Shown in pieces: positions 33,655 to 41,733 of a stretch of 64,000 nt of DNA; positions within the stretch are counted from its first letter, which is position 1; every line of letters begins with the position of its first letter. The position numbers were made by a program, and so were the translations under genes. The DNA lies in NCBI GenBank assembly GCA_030447925.1, contig JAUJNX010000001.1:798767-862766 (forward strand). Reading direction: 5' to 3'. The DNA comes from Egibacteraceae bacterium (lineage in GTDB: Bacteria > Actinomycetota > Nitriliruptoria > Euzebyales > Egibacteraceae). A model generated the notes under the pieces. That model did not search any database. It was given only the letters and a program-made list of their open reading frames with translations, and was not told the origin of the DNA.

Positions 33655-34421
33655 CAGCTGGCCTTCCTGGCGCTGGCCGGGAAGTAGCCCTCCAGCTTCT
33701 CGCCCATGACGCGGGGGCTGTGGCCGGAGATGATGCCCAGGACCCCGTCGACGACGAGGTTCTTGACGGCGACCTCCTCGGCGGACAGCCGCTTCAGCTT
33801 GTTGGCCCAGGGCAGGAACAGCCCGTTGGCCAGGAACACGCCCCAGAAGGTGGCGACGAAGGCGGCGGCGATGCCGTGGCCCAGCGCCTGCGGGTCGTCG
33901 AGCTTCGACATCACGGCCATGAGGCCGACGACGGCGCCGACGATCCCCAGCGTGGGCGAGAACACGCCCGCCGACTGGTGCCAGTTGGCGACGGTCTTGT
34001 GCCGCTCCTTCATGGCGTTGATCTCGAACTTGAGGGTGTCGCGCACGACCGCGGCGTCGGAGCCGTCGGCGGCGAGCGTCAGCGCCCGGGCCAGGAAGGG
34101 GTCGGTCTCCTGCTTGGCCTTGGCCTCCAGGCCGATCATGCCCTCGGTGCGGGCGGCCCCGGCGTAGACGACGAGCTTGTCGACCACGGCCTTGGGGTCC
34201 GGCGGCGTCCCGGGCAGGAAGACCTTGAGGATCGCCTTCAGCGCGGCGAGGTTCTCCTTCATGGTGTGGCTCTGCCAGACCACGCCGAGGGTCCCGACGA
34301 TGACGATCAGCAGCGCCGGCACGTTGGTGAACAGCATGACGGGGTCGGCGCCCTTGAGGATCGCGCCCACGAACACCCCCACCAGTGCGAGGACGATGCC
34401 GATCAGGCTCGCGAGGTCCAT
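33654..34421 (-). CDS. motA: Flagellar motor stator protein MotA
   Basis: 255 residues from ATG 34421. Membrane helices at both ends: LASLIGIVLALVGVFVGAIL and VPALLIVIVGTLGVVWQ at the start; FSPTLGIVGAVVGLMAVMS and GIAAAFVATFWGVFLANGLF later. The large cytoplasmic loop between them holds charged residues that face FliG. Features such as ASVGVFSP-type PTLGIVGAVVGL are highly conserved in MotA/PomA. It pairs with MotB to drive rotation. Confidence 0.96.
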   Translation of the reverse strand: MDLASLIGIVLALVGVFVGAILKGADPVMLFTNVPALLIVIVGTLGVVWQSHTMKENLAALKAILKVFLPGTPPDPKAVVDKLVVYAGAARTEGMIGLEAKAKQETDPFLARALTLAADGSDAAVVRDTLKFEINAMKERHKTVANWHQSAGVFSPTLGIVGAVVGLMAVMSKLDDPQALGHGIAAAFVATFWGVFLANGLFLPWANKLKRLSAEEVAVKNLVVDGVLGIISGHSPRVMGEKLEGYFPASARKAS

Positions 34422-34424
34422 GGC

Positions 34425-34706
34425 TCAGTGCTCCTCCGGCTCGTGGGGCTGGTCCCCGGCGAGCTGCAAGTGGGTGGTGCGGCGCGCCGCGGTCTTCGGG
34501 CGCGATCGGGTCAGGGCGGGGCCGGCGGCACGGGAGCGCGCCTGGAAGTCGGCAACCAGGTCGACGACCTCCTCGAGCGACTCGGTGACGAGGTAGGAGT
34601 TGCCGTTGGCCATCGTCACGACGGTGTCCGGCGTCTCGTCGAGACGCTCGATCTGGTCCTCGTTCAACCCGATGCGGCTGCCGTCGAGCCGCGTGAGCAG
34701 GATCAC
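34425..34706 (-). CDS. flbD: FlbD-family flagellar protein
   Basis: 93 residues from GTG 34706 with ribosome site GAGGAGAGGGG. The N-terminal 60 residues match small FlbD proteins: MILLTRLDGSRIGLNEDQIE, then ETPDTVVTMANGNSYLVTES and VDLVADFQ. A basic tail follows. Its exact function is unclear; the gene is nearly always found before motA in Gram-positive flagellar clusters, as here (three bases apart). It is the first gene of the motA-motB-fliL-flgN-flgK-flgL-fliW-csrA unit. Confidence 0.88.
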   Translation of the reverse strand: MILLTRLDGSRIGLNEDQIERLDETPDTVVTMANGNSYLVTESLEEVVDLVADFQARSRAAGPALTRSRPKTAARRTTHLQLAGDQPHEPEEH

Positions 34707-34736
34707 GTCGCGCCCCTCTCCTCGTGTGCCCCTTCC

Positions 34737-34764
34737 GAGTCGGCGCGCGCTCCCCCCCGATTGA
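34737..34764 (-). promoter_or_regulatory. Candidate sigma-28-like promoter of the flbD-motA-csrA operon
   Basis: Reading the minus strand: TCAA (34764-34761), 16-base spacer, GCCGACTC (34744-34737). Same layout and spacing as the motifs before cheA, M23, fliC and flgE. The flbD start is 31 bases further on. It sits in the 99-base gap after legC. Confidence 0.5.
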
Positions 34765-34805
34765 GGGAACTAGCCCAGAACCACCCGAACAGACCAGCCC
34801 GCTGC

Positions 34806-35957
34806 TCAGGCCCCCAGCGCGGCCGCCAGAGCCGCGGCGACGCGGTCCTGGTCGTCGGGGTCCAGGTCGACCGAGCTGGGCAGCGACAGCCCGCGGGCGT
34901 ACAGGTCCTCGGCCACCTCGCCGCCCAGGCGCGGGGCAGCGCGGTACGGGGCCTGGCGGTGCAGCGGCGGCCACACGCGGCGGGCGGTGACACCCGCCGC
35001 CGCCAGCGCGTCGGCGACTGCGTCGGGTCCCGGCCCGCCCGCGGCCAGCAGGACCGAGTACAGCCAGGCCGAGGGGGTGGTCCCGGCGGGTCGCGGCGGC
35101 GGCTCCAGCGCCAGCCCGGCCAGCGCGCGGTCGTAGCGCTGCGCCACGGCCCGCTTGGCGGTCAGGAACGCGGGCAGCAGCTCCAGCTGGGCGACGCCCA
35201 ACGCCGCCGCCAGGTTGGTCAGCCGGTAGTTGTAGCCCACGTCGTCGTGCACGTAGCCGCGCCCGGGCACCTTCGCCTGGGTCGTGAGGTGGCGCACGCG
35301 CCCGGCGATGTCGCCGTCGTCGGTCACCACCATCCCGCCGCCGCCGGTGGTGATGACCTTGTTGCCGTTGAAGGAGAAGCAGCCCGCGTCACCGGCGGTG
35401 CCGACCTGGCGGCCCGCCAGCGGCCCCGCCGTCCACGACGCGCCCAGCGCCTCCGCGGCGTCCTCCACGAGCGGGATCCCGAAGCGGGCGCGCAGGTCCA
35501 GCAGCGGCTCCAGGTCGGCCGGGGCTCCCAGCACGTGGACGGCCTCGATCGCCGACGGCAGCGGCGCGCCGCGGGCGGCGCGGTCGCACACCGCCTCGTG
35601 CAGCCGGGCGGCGTCCAGGTTCCAGCTGGAGCGCTCGCTGTCCACCAGCCACGGCTGCGCGCCGGTGTAGGTGACCGCGTTGGCCGAGGCGATGAAGGTG
35701 AAGGCGGGGACCGCGACGTCGGTGCCCGGGCGCGCGCCCACCACCCGCAGCGCGACGTGCAGCGCGGCGGTGCCGCTGGCGCAGGCCACGGCGTGGCGGG
35801 CGCCGACGGCCGCGGCGAACGCGTCCTCGAAGCGGGCGACGAACGCCCCCACCGACGACACCTGGTTGTCCTCCAGGCACTGGCGCAGGTAGCGCTCGGC
35901 GTTGCCGCGCAGCGAGGGGACGGCCAGGGGGATCGGCCGCGGCGCGACGGCGCTCAC
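34806..35957 (-). CDS. legC: LegC-type PLP-dependent aminotransferase (nonulosonate pathway)
   Basis: 383 residues from a GTG start overlapping the legB stop. DegT/DnrJ/EryC1/StrS fold: IPLAVPSLRGNAERYLRQCL at the start, cofactor-binding CASGTAALHVAL and LVEDAAEALGASW, and the Schiff-base lysine in CFSFNGNKVITTGGGGM. It would aminate C4 of the 4-keto-6-deoxy sugar made by LegB. Relatives work in legionaminic and pseudaminic acid synthesis. Order and partners favour the legionaminic-type branch. Last gene of the operon. Confidence 0.88.
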   Translation of the reverse strand: MSAVAPRPIPLAVPSLRGNAERYLRQCLEDNQVSSVGAFVARFEDAFAAAVGARHAVACASGTAALHVALRVVGARPGTDVAVPAFTFIASANAVTYTGAQPWLVDSERSSWNLDAARLHEAVCDRAARGAPLPSAIEAVHVLGAPADLEPLLDLRARFGIPLVEDAAEALGASWTAGPLAGRQVGTAGDAGCFSFNGNKVITTGGGGMVVTDDGDIAGRVRHLTTQAKVPGRGYVHDDVGYNYRLTNLAAALGVAQLELLPAFLTAKRAVAQRYDRALAGLALEPPPRPAGTTPSAWLYSVLLAAGGPGPDAVADALAAAGVTARRVWPPLHRQAPYRAAPRLGGEVAEDLYARGLSLPSSVDLDPDDQDRVAAALAAALGA

Positions 35958-36946
35958 CGGTGGTACCGGGCGGCCTCGGCCGGCTCGACGCGACCGCGCA
36001 GCCATGCCGCGGTGCGCGCCAGCCCCTCCTCCAGGCCCACCGAGGGCGACCAGCCCAGCAGCGCCCGTGCGCGCGCCGGTTCGGAGCGCAGCACCTCGAC
36101 CTCGCTGCCGTCGCGGCGCACCCGCTGCGGGTCGGTGACGACCCGCGCCGAGCTGCCCGTGACCGCGGCGCACAGGCCGACCAGGTCCCCGACGGACACC
36201 GCACGGCCGGTGCCCAGGTGCACCACAGAGCCGGGGGCCAGGTCCGCGGCGGCCAGGCGCACGAAGCCGTCGACCGTGTCCTCGACGTAGGTGAAGTCGC
36301 GCTCGGGGCGCAGGTTGCCCAGGTGCAGCTCCTCGGCGCCGGCCAGCATCTGGCCGAGCACCGTGGGGATGACCGCGCGGGCGGACTGGCGGGGCCCGTA
36401 GGTGTTGAACGGCCGCAGAGTGACCGCCCGGGTGCCGAACGACCGTGCGTAGGCCTCGCAGAGCTTGTCGGCGGCGATCTTGGACGCCGCGTACGGCGAC
36501 TGGGCCTGGAGCGGGTGGTCCTCGGTGATCGGTACGGAGCGCGGGGTGCCGTAGACCTCGCTGGTCGAGGTGTGGACCAGGCGCGTCGCGTGCTCGCGGA
36601 CCGCCTCCAGCACGTTCAGCGTCCCGCCGGCGTTGACGTCGAGGAACGACGCGGGGGCGGTGTAGCTGTAAGGGATGGCGACCAGGGCCGCGAGGTGGAA
36701 GACCAGGTCGCTGCCGGCCACGACCTCGCGGACCAGCCGGGCGTCGCGCACGTCGCCGCGCACGACGTCGACCGCCGCGCGCTGGGCGGGGCTCATGCCG
36801 TCCAGCCAGCCCAGCGACCCGTCGGAGGTGTACAGGCACAGCGCGCGCACGCTCGCGCCCTCGACCAGGAGGCGGTCGACGAGGTGGCTGCCGATGAAGC
36901 CGTCGGCCCCGGTGACCAGGGTGACCGTCCCGGCCAGCGCGCTCAC
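35954..36946 (-). CDS. legB: LegB-type NDP-sugar 4,6-dehydratase
   Basis: 330 residues from GTG 36946. Extended SDR: NAD-binding VTLVTGADGFIGSHLVDRLL, HLAALVAIPYSY, then TSTSEVYGT and YAASKIAADKLCEAY with the catalytic Tyr-x-x-x-Lys, and PFNTYGPRQSARAVIPTV as in GDP/UDP-GlcNAc 4,6-dehydratases. It makes the 4-keto-6-deoxy intermediate from nucleotide-activated GlcNAc. GTGA overlaps on both sides couple it with legC and the nucleotidyltransferase gene. Confidence 0.88.
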   Translation of the reverse strand: MSALAGTVTLVTGADGFIGSHLVDRLLVEGASVRALCLYTSDGSLGWLDGMSPAQRAAVDVVRGDVRDARLVREVVAGSDLVFHLAALVAIPYSYTAPASFLDVNAGGTLNVLEAVREHATRLVHTSTSEVYGTPRSVPITEDHPLQAQSPYAASKIAADKLCEAYARSFGTRAVTLRPFNTYGPRQSARAVIPTVLGQMLAGAEELHLGNLRPERDFTYVEDTVDGFVRLAAADLAPGSVVHLGTGRAVSVGDLVGLCAAVTGSSARVVTDPQRVRRDGSEVEVLRSEPARARALLGWSPSVGLEEGLARTAAWLRGRVEPAEAARYHR

Positions 36947-38028
36947 GACAGCCCCCGTGCCCGGGCCAGGTCCGCGGGGCGCCCGACGTCGGTCCACTCG
37001 CCGGTCAGGCGCCAGACGTGGACGGGCTCGCCCCGGCGCAGGCAGTCCTCCAGCAGCGCGGGCAGCGGGAAGGCGGCGCCGGCGGGGACGCGGTCCACCA
37101 GTGACGGGTCCAGGACGTAGATGCCCGCGTTCACCGTCCAATGCGCGGCGGGCTTCTCGCGCAGGGCCACCAGGCGCTCGCCGTCGGTCTCGACCACGCC
37201 GAAGGGCAGCTCGTGGACGTGGTCGCCGACGGCGATGGTCGCGGGCGCGCCGCTGGCGGCGTGGCTGGCGAGCAGGTCGCCGACGTCGAACTGGGTGAGC
37301 AGGTCGGCGTTCATCACCAGCATGGGGGTGTCGGGCAGCAGCCCCGCGCCGCGCAGCAGGCCCAGCGCCCCACCCGTGCCCAGCGGCCGGTCCGGGTCCT
37401 CCCGGACGTAGGCGATGGAGCAGCCGAACGCCTCGCCGTCGCCGAAGTGCTCCTCGATGATGTCGCCCAGGTAGTTGACGGCGAGCACGACGCGGCGGAT
37501 CCCCTGGCCGACCAGGTGCAGGACCAGGCGCTCCAGCAGCGGTCGGCCCGCGACGCGGACCATCGGCTTGGGGAGGGCGTCGGTGAGCGGGGCGAGCCGG
37601 GTGCCCCGGCCGCCCGCCATCACCACCGCGCAGTTGGCGCGCTCGACGGCGCCCAGCAGCTCGCGCAGCACGTGCAGCCCGCGCAGGCGCCCGTCGGGGT
37701 CCACCACCGGGATCTGCCCCAGCGAGCGCGCGCGCATGAGGTCGAGGACCTCGGCCCGCCCCGCGCCGGGTCCCGTCACGACCGGCGCGCGCCCCAGGTG
37801 GGGCCCGACGGGATCGTCCAGGGCCGCCCCGCCCAGCAGCGCCCGGCGCAGGTCCCCGTCGCTCACCGTGCCCACCAGCCGGTCGTCGTCGTCCACGACC
37901 AGGGCGATCTCCAGCGCACCCCGGTCGATGGCCGCCATCGCATCGCGGATCGTCGAGCCGGCCTCGGGCAGCGTCAGGCGGGCCAGGGCCTGCGGGCCCG
38001 CGGTCCTCTCCGCTGCGGTCGTGGTCAC
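36943..38028 (-). CDS. CBS-domain sugar-phosphate nucleotidyltransferase (PtmE-like)
   Basis: 361 residues from GTG 38028, chosen because GGAGG lies a few bases upstream and the start overlaps the legG stop (GTGA). Two CBS domains (about residues 20-125; e.g. ALVVDDDDRLVGTVSDGDLR and IPVVDPDGRLRGLHVL) precede a nucleotidyltransferase domain with VVMAGGRGTRLAPLTDALPK and MNADLLTQFD. In Campylobacter the homologue PtmE makes GDP-glucosamine for legionaminic acid. The CBS pair may bind adenine nucleotides or sense pathway flux. I infer that the pathway here runs on GDP-sugars. Confidence 0.8.
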   Translation of the reverse strand: MTTTAAERTAGPQALARLTLPEAGSTIRDAMAAIDRGALEIALVVDDDDRLVGTVSDGDLRRALLGGAALDDPVGPHLGRAPVVTGPGAGRAEVLDLMRARSLGQIPVVDPDGRLRGLHVLRELLGAVERANCAVVMAGGRGTRLAPLTDALPKPMVRVAGRPLLERLVLHLVGQGIRRVVLAVNYLGDIIEEHFGDGEAFGCSIAYVREDPDRPLGTGGALGLLRGAGLLPDTPMLVMNADLLTQFDVGDLLASHAASGAPATIAVGDHVHELPFGVVETDGERLVALREKPAAHWTVNAGIYVLDPSLVDRVPAGAAFPLPALLEDCLRRGEPVHVWRLTGEWTDVGRPADLARARGLS

Positions 38029-39263
38029 GCGCGCGCCTCCAGTTCCGCCGGCACCGCGTCGCGCGGAGGTGGCGCCGGCCACGACCCGCCGCCGGGCGCC
38101 GCGGCCCCGGCGGCCTCGGCGGGGGGCGGCTTGATCGTCAGGGCGTCCAGGTCGGCCGCGGCCAGGAGGCGGGCGATCCGCGGGGCGGCGTGGCCATCGC
38201 CGTAGGGGGAGCGGGCGGCGGCGGCGAGCGCCCGCCCGGCGGGCGACAGGGCGGTGGCGAGGGCGGCCGCGACCGCGCCGGCCTCGGCCTAGGCGTGCAG
38301 CACCGTGGGCCGCCGCAGGCGCCCCCGCTGCCGGTCGCCCACGTCGACCGTGGGCGTGCCGAGCGCGGGCGCCTCGATGATCCCGGTGGAGGAGTTGCCG
38401 ACAACCGCGTCGGCGGCCGCCACCAGGCTGAGGTAGCGGCGCTGGCCCAGCGACGTGCGGGTCGCGGTCGGCCCCGTGCGGCGCGACGCCCAGCGGTCCA
38501 GGCGGGCCGCGATCGCCCTCCCGCCGGCGTCGGCGCCCGGGTGCGTGGCCACGACGGTGGCGTCGGGGTGGCCGTCGAGCGCGCCCAGCACGGCGTCCAG
38601 TCCCGCGGCGGGCGGCTCGCCGAGCGTCGCCGGGTGGTAGGTGACCACCAGGGTGGGGCGGCGCAGGGGGACCCCGAGGTCCTCCTCCAGCGTGGCCCGC
38701 GGCAGGGGGTCCAGGCCGTGCACCTCGTCCAGGCCCGGGGCCCCGACCACGTGGACGCGGGCGGGATCCTCCCCGAGGGCTACGACCGCGCGGGCGAACG
38801 GCTCGGCGGCGACCAGGTGGAGCGCGGCGACCTTGGTGAGCGCGTGGCGCAGCGCGTCGTCGACGGCGCCCGCGGTCGTCTCGCCGCCGTGCAGGTGGGC
38901 GACGGGCACGCCCGCGAGGTGGGCCGCCAGGGCGGCGCCGAGGGTCTCGTAGCGGTCGCCGAGGACCAGCAGCACGTCGGGGGCGATGCGCCGCAGGGCG
39001 GGGGCGACGCCGATGAGGACCAGCCCCATCGAGGTGGCCGCGCCCACCGCGGTGTCGCTGTCGAGCAGGACCTCGACGCGCTCGTCGACCGCCAGGCCGT
39101 CCGCCTCGATGGCGGCCACCGTCGACCCGTGCCCCGGCGCCAGGTGCGCGCCGGTGACCAGCAGGCGGGAGGTCACGCCCTCGGCGGCCAATGCGCGCAG
39201 CACGGGCCGCAGCAGGCCGTACTCCGCGCGCGTGCCGGTCACGGTGCAGACCGTCCGGGTCAC
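38025..39263 (-). pseudogene. legG: LegG/NeuC-type hydrolysing NDP-GlcNAc 2-epimerase interrupted by an in-frame amber codon
   Basis: GTG 39263 overlaps the legI stop. The product matches UDP/GDP-GlcNAc 2-epimerases: VTGTRAEYGLLRPVLRAL, HLHGGETTAGAVDDALRHAL, VVTYHPATLGE and VVGNSSTGIIEAPALGTPTV. At codon 325 (38289-38291) there is TAG. In the same frame the homology resumes and gives the family's C-terminal SPYGDGHAAPRIARLLAA, running on to TGA at 38025 with a GTGA overlap to the next gene. So a 412-codon gene has one nonsense codon and no frameshift. As written, the last helix of the Rossmann domain is lost and the enzyme is probably inactive, unless TAG is read through or is a base-call error. 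Confidence 0.85.
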
Positions 39264-40315
39264 CGGGGCGCTTCCGCGTGCAGGACGTCGGCGGCGGTGA
39301 TGGGGTCGCCGGCCGCCACCGCCGCGGCCAGCCGCAGGCCTGCCAGCGGGGTGGCCGGCGGCAGGCCGGTGGCGGGGCGCAGGGCGACCACGTCGGCGGC
39401 GGTGAGGGCCTGGCCAGGGCGCAGGGCCCGGGCGGCGTGCAGGCTGCGGCGCACCGCGGCGAGGTTGGCGGCCTCCGATGGCATCGGCCGCTTCACGCCG
39501 TCGCCGAGGGCCGCCTCCAGGTCGCGGACCTGCCGGACGTAGGCTGTCAGCCCCGGGGGGTCGGCGGACGCGCGGTGGTCGGGCCCGCGCCGCCCGCGGT
39601 CCAGCGTGACGTGCTTCTCGAGCAGCGCCGCGCCCAGGGCGACCGCCCCCAGCGCGGTGGTCGCCCCCTCGGTGTGGTCCGACCAGCCGACCGGCAACCC
39701 GAAGCGGGCGGCCAGCGCCGGGATCACGCGCAGGTTCGCCTCGGCGGCCGGGGCGGGGTAGGCGGAGACGCAGTGGAGCACGCAGCGGCCCGGCGCGGCG
39801 CCGGTGGCGGCCAGCGCCGTGGCCACCTCCTCGCCGGTGGCCATCCCCGTCGACAGCAACAGGGGCAGGCCCCGCCCGGCGAGGTCGCGCAGGAACGCCA
39901 GGTTGGTCAGCTCACCGGAGGGGACCTTCAGGGCCGGGACGCCCAGGGCGCAGAGCAGGTCGGCGCTGGCGGGGTCGAAGGGCGTGGACAGGAACAGCAG
40001 TCCGCGCTCCCGCGCGTGGGCGGCGAGCTCGGCCCACGCTCCGGGGGGCAGCACCAGTGCGCCGAGCAGTCCCCGCTGGCGGTCCTGCCCGGTCGCGCCG
40101 GCCTGGTAGGCGGCGGTGGGCGCCGCGGCCGAGGCGAGCAGGTCGGGCGCGAAGGTCTGGAACTTGACCGCGTCGGCGCCGCAGTCGGCCGCGACGTCGA
40201 CGAGCCGGTGGGCCAGCCCCTGGTCGCCGTCGTGGTTGACGCCCGCCTCGGCCACGATCAGGCAGGGCCGGCCCGGCCCGATCTCACGGTCGGCGAGCGC
40301 TAGGAGCGCCGTCAC
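39260..40315 (-). CDS. legI: Nonulosonate (legionaminic/sialic acid) synthase
   Basis: 351 residues from GTG 40315. NeuB family: CLIVAEAGVNHDGDQGLAHR, then ADAVKFQTFAPDLL, KVPSGELTNLAFLRDLA and GWSDHTEG, LLEKHVTLDRGRRGPDHRAS, ending with a SAF antifreeze-like domain (LRPGQALTAADVVALRPATG). It condenses phosphoenolpyruvate with a ManNAc-like sugar to form the nine-carbon acid. LegI versus NeuB cannot be split by sequence alone; presence of legB and legC favours LegI. Coupled to neuD and legG by GTGA overlaps. Confidence 0.92.
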   Translation of the reverse strand: MTALLALADREIGPGRPCLIVAEAGVNHDGDQGLAHRLVDVAADCGADAVKFQTFAPDLLASAAAPTAAYQAGATGQDRQRGLLGALVLPPGAWAELAAHARERGLLFLSTPFDPASADLLCALGVPALKVPSGELTNLAFLRDLAGRGLPLLLSTGMATGEEVATALAATGAAPGRCVLHCVSAYPAPAAEANLRVIPALAARFGLPVGWSDHTEGATTALGAVALGAALLEKHVTLDRGRRGPDHRASADPPGLTAYVRQVRDLEAALGDGVKRPMPSEAANLAAVRRSLHAARALRPGQALTAADVVALRPATGLPPATPLAGLRLAAAVAAGDPITAADVLHAEAPR

Positions 40316-40980
40316 CGTTCTGGACTTTGCGTAGCTGGCACGCCACGCACAGTAACACCCGCGGGGACGTCGCTCACCACCACGGCACCGGCTGCGACCA
40401 CCGCGCCGTCGCCCACCCGGCGCCCGGGCAGGACCACGGCCCCGGCGCCGACCAGCACGTCGCGCCCGCAGTGCACCCCGCCCGCCAGCACCGCCCCGGG
40501 GGCGCAGTGGCTGCGCGGGCCGAGATCGGCGTCGTGCTCCACCACCGCCCCCGTGTTGACCACGCACGCCCTGCCCACGCGGGAGCCGGGCCCGACGTGA
40601 GCGTGCTCCAGCACCACCGTGCCCGATCCCAGGGCGGCGTCGGCGGCCACCGTCGCGGTCACCGCCACCAGCGGGGGGAGTGGGACCTGGGCGGCCTCCA
40701 GGTCGACCACCAGGCGCTCCCGAGCGTGGGCCGCGCCCATGCCGAGCAGGGCGGCAAGGTCCCGTCGGCGGGCGAGCGCCGCGGCGATGCCGTCGTCGGC
40801 CAGGAGCAGCGGTGCGGGGCCCCCGCGCGCCGCCCACGCCGCGCCGGCCGCGCCGCCCGCTCCGCCCCCCAGCACCGGGTCGCTGACGACCACGATCCGC
40901 CAGCCCGCCCGCCGGGCCGCGTCGCCGACCGAGCGGGCGTGGCCGCCCGCGCCGAAAAGCACCACCGCCGGACCCGTCAC
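40312..40980 (-). CDS. NeuD/PglD-type sugar O/N-acetyltransferase
   Basis: 222 residues from GTG 40980. A short Rossmann-like N-domain (VVLFGAGGHARSVGDAARRA) precedes a left-handed beta-helix of hexapeptide repeats (GSGTVVLEHAHVGPGSRVGR, CVVNTGAVVEHDADLGPRSH and CAPGAVLAGGVHCGRDVLVG), with the catalytic His in VVEHDADLG. In this operon it would acetylate the 4-amino group of the LegC product (the LegH role), using acetyl-CoA. The 7-N-modification, sometimes different, has no separate enzyme visible. Confidence 0.85.
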   Translation of the reverse strand: MTGPAVVLFGAGGHARSVGDAARRAGWRIVVVSDPVLGGGAGGAAGAAWAARGGPAPLLLADDGIAAALARRRDLAALLGMGAAHARERLVVDLEAAQVPLPPLVAVTATVAADAALGSGTVVLEHAHVGPGSRVGRACVVNTGAVVEHDADLGPRSHCAPGAVLAGGVHCGRDVLVGAGAVVLPGRRVGDGAVVAAGAVVVSDVPAGVTVRGVPATQSPER

Positions 40981-41636
40981 CCGGCCAGGACCCGCGCCAG
41001 CGCCAGGCCCACCGCGTCGTCGACGTCCACGGACCGCTCCGCGGGCATGACCACCGCGGCGGTACGCGGTCCGACCAGCGCCCCGCCGGCGCGCAGGTGA
41101 TCCGCCCGGGCGGCGTAGACCGCCCCGTTCAACTGGTAGGTGGGGGCCACATCCTGGCGTCGCGAGGCCATGCGCTCCCAGCCGAGCAGGGGCTCCAGCG
41201 CGCCTGCCGGCCCCGCCCGGAACAGCCACTCCGGTGGGTGGGGCGTGGGGGACACCGTCGCCGCGGCGGGGGCGCCGGCCAGTGCCCGCAGGCAGGCCAC
41301 GACGTCCTGGGGGGCCCGCAGCGGCGAGGTCGGCTGCAGCAGCACCACGCGCACGACGCCGGGCCGGCCAGCCAGGACGTCTGCCACGACCGCGGCGGTG
41401 GGGGTGGCGTCACCCGCGAGGGACGGGTCCCGCCGCAGCGCGGTGGCACCCGCCCGCGCGGCCTCCGCCAGGATGTCCTCCCCGTCGGAGGACACGACGA
41501 CCTCGTCCAGGCCGGGCACCTGGTGAGCGACGTCGACGGCGCGGGCCACCAGCGAACGACCGCCGACCTCCGCGAGGTTCTTGCCGGGCAGGCCGCGCGA
41601 GCCGCTGCGAGCCGGCACGAGCGCCAGGGTCGTCAT
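40977..41636 (-). CDS. legF: CMP-nonulosonate (acylneuraminate) cytidylyltransferase
   Basis: 219 residues from ATG 41636, first gene of the operon. NeuA/LegF motifs: LALVPARSGSRGLPGKNLAE (CTP binding), VVVSSDGEDILAEA, LLQPTSPLRAPQDV and APTYQLNGAVYAAR, ending ERSVDVDDAVGLALA (metal-binding Asp). It activates the nonulosonic acid with CMP for transfer, here most likely to flagellin. A consensus-like promoter with almost no leader lies directly upstream. Confidence 0.9.
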   Translation of the reverse strand: MTTLALVPARSGSRGLPGKNLAEVGGRSLVARAVDVAHQVPGLDEVVVSSDGEDILAEAARAGATALRRDPSLAGDATPTAAVVADVLAGRPGVVRVVLLQPTSPLRAPQDVVACLRALAGAPAAATVSPTPHPPEWLFRAGPAGALEPLLGWERMASRRQDVAPTYQLNGAVYAARADHLRAGGALVGPRTAAVVMPAERSVDVDDAVGLALARVLAG

Positions 41637-41645
41637 TACTCACAG

Positions 41646-41673
41646 TCGATACAAGATCTCACAACGTTGTCAA
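41646..41673 (-). promoter_or_regulatory. Sigma-70-type promoter of the nonulosonate operon
   Basis: On the minus strand: TTGACA (41673-41668), 16-base spacer, TATCGA (41651-41646) preceded by TG. Transcription would begin about 41639, only a few bases before ATG 41636, so the mRNA is probably leaderless. The 10-base palindrome ACAACGTTGT (41661-41670) overlaps the -35 box and could be an operator. Confidence 0.5.
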
Positions 41674-41733
41674 GACCCCCCGCCGGACTGCCGAACACCG
41701 ACCGGGTCCGACGCGACGACCCAAGGAGCAGGC

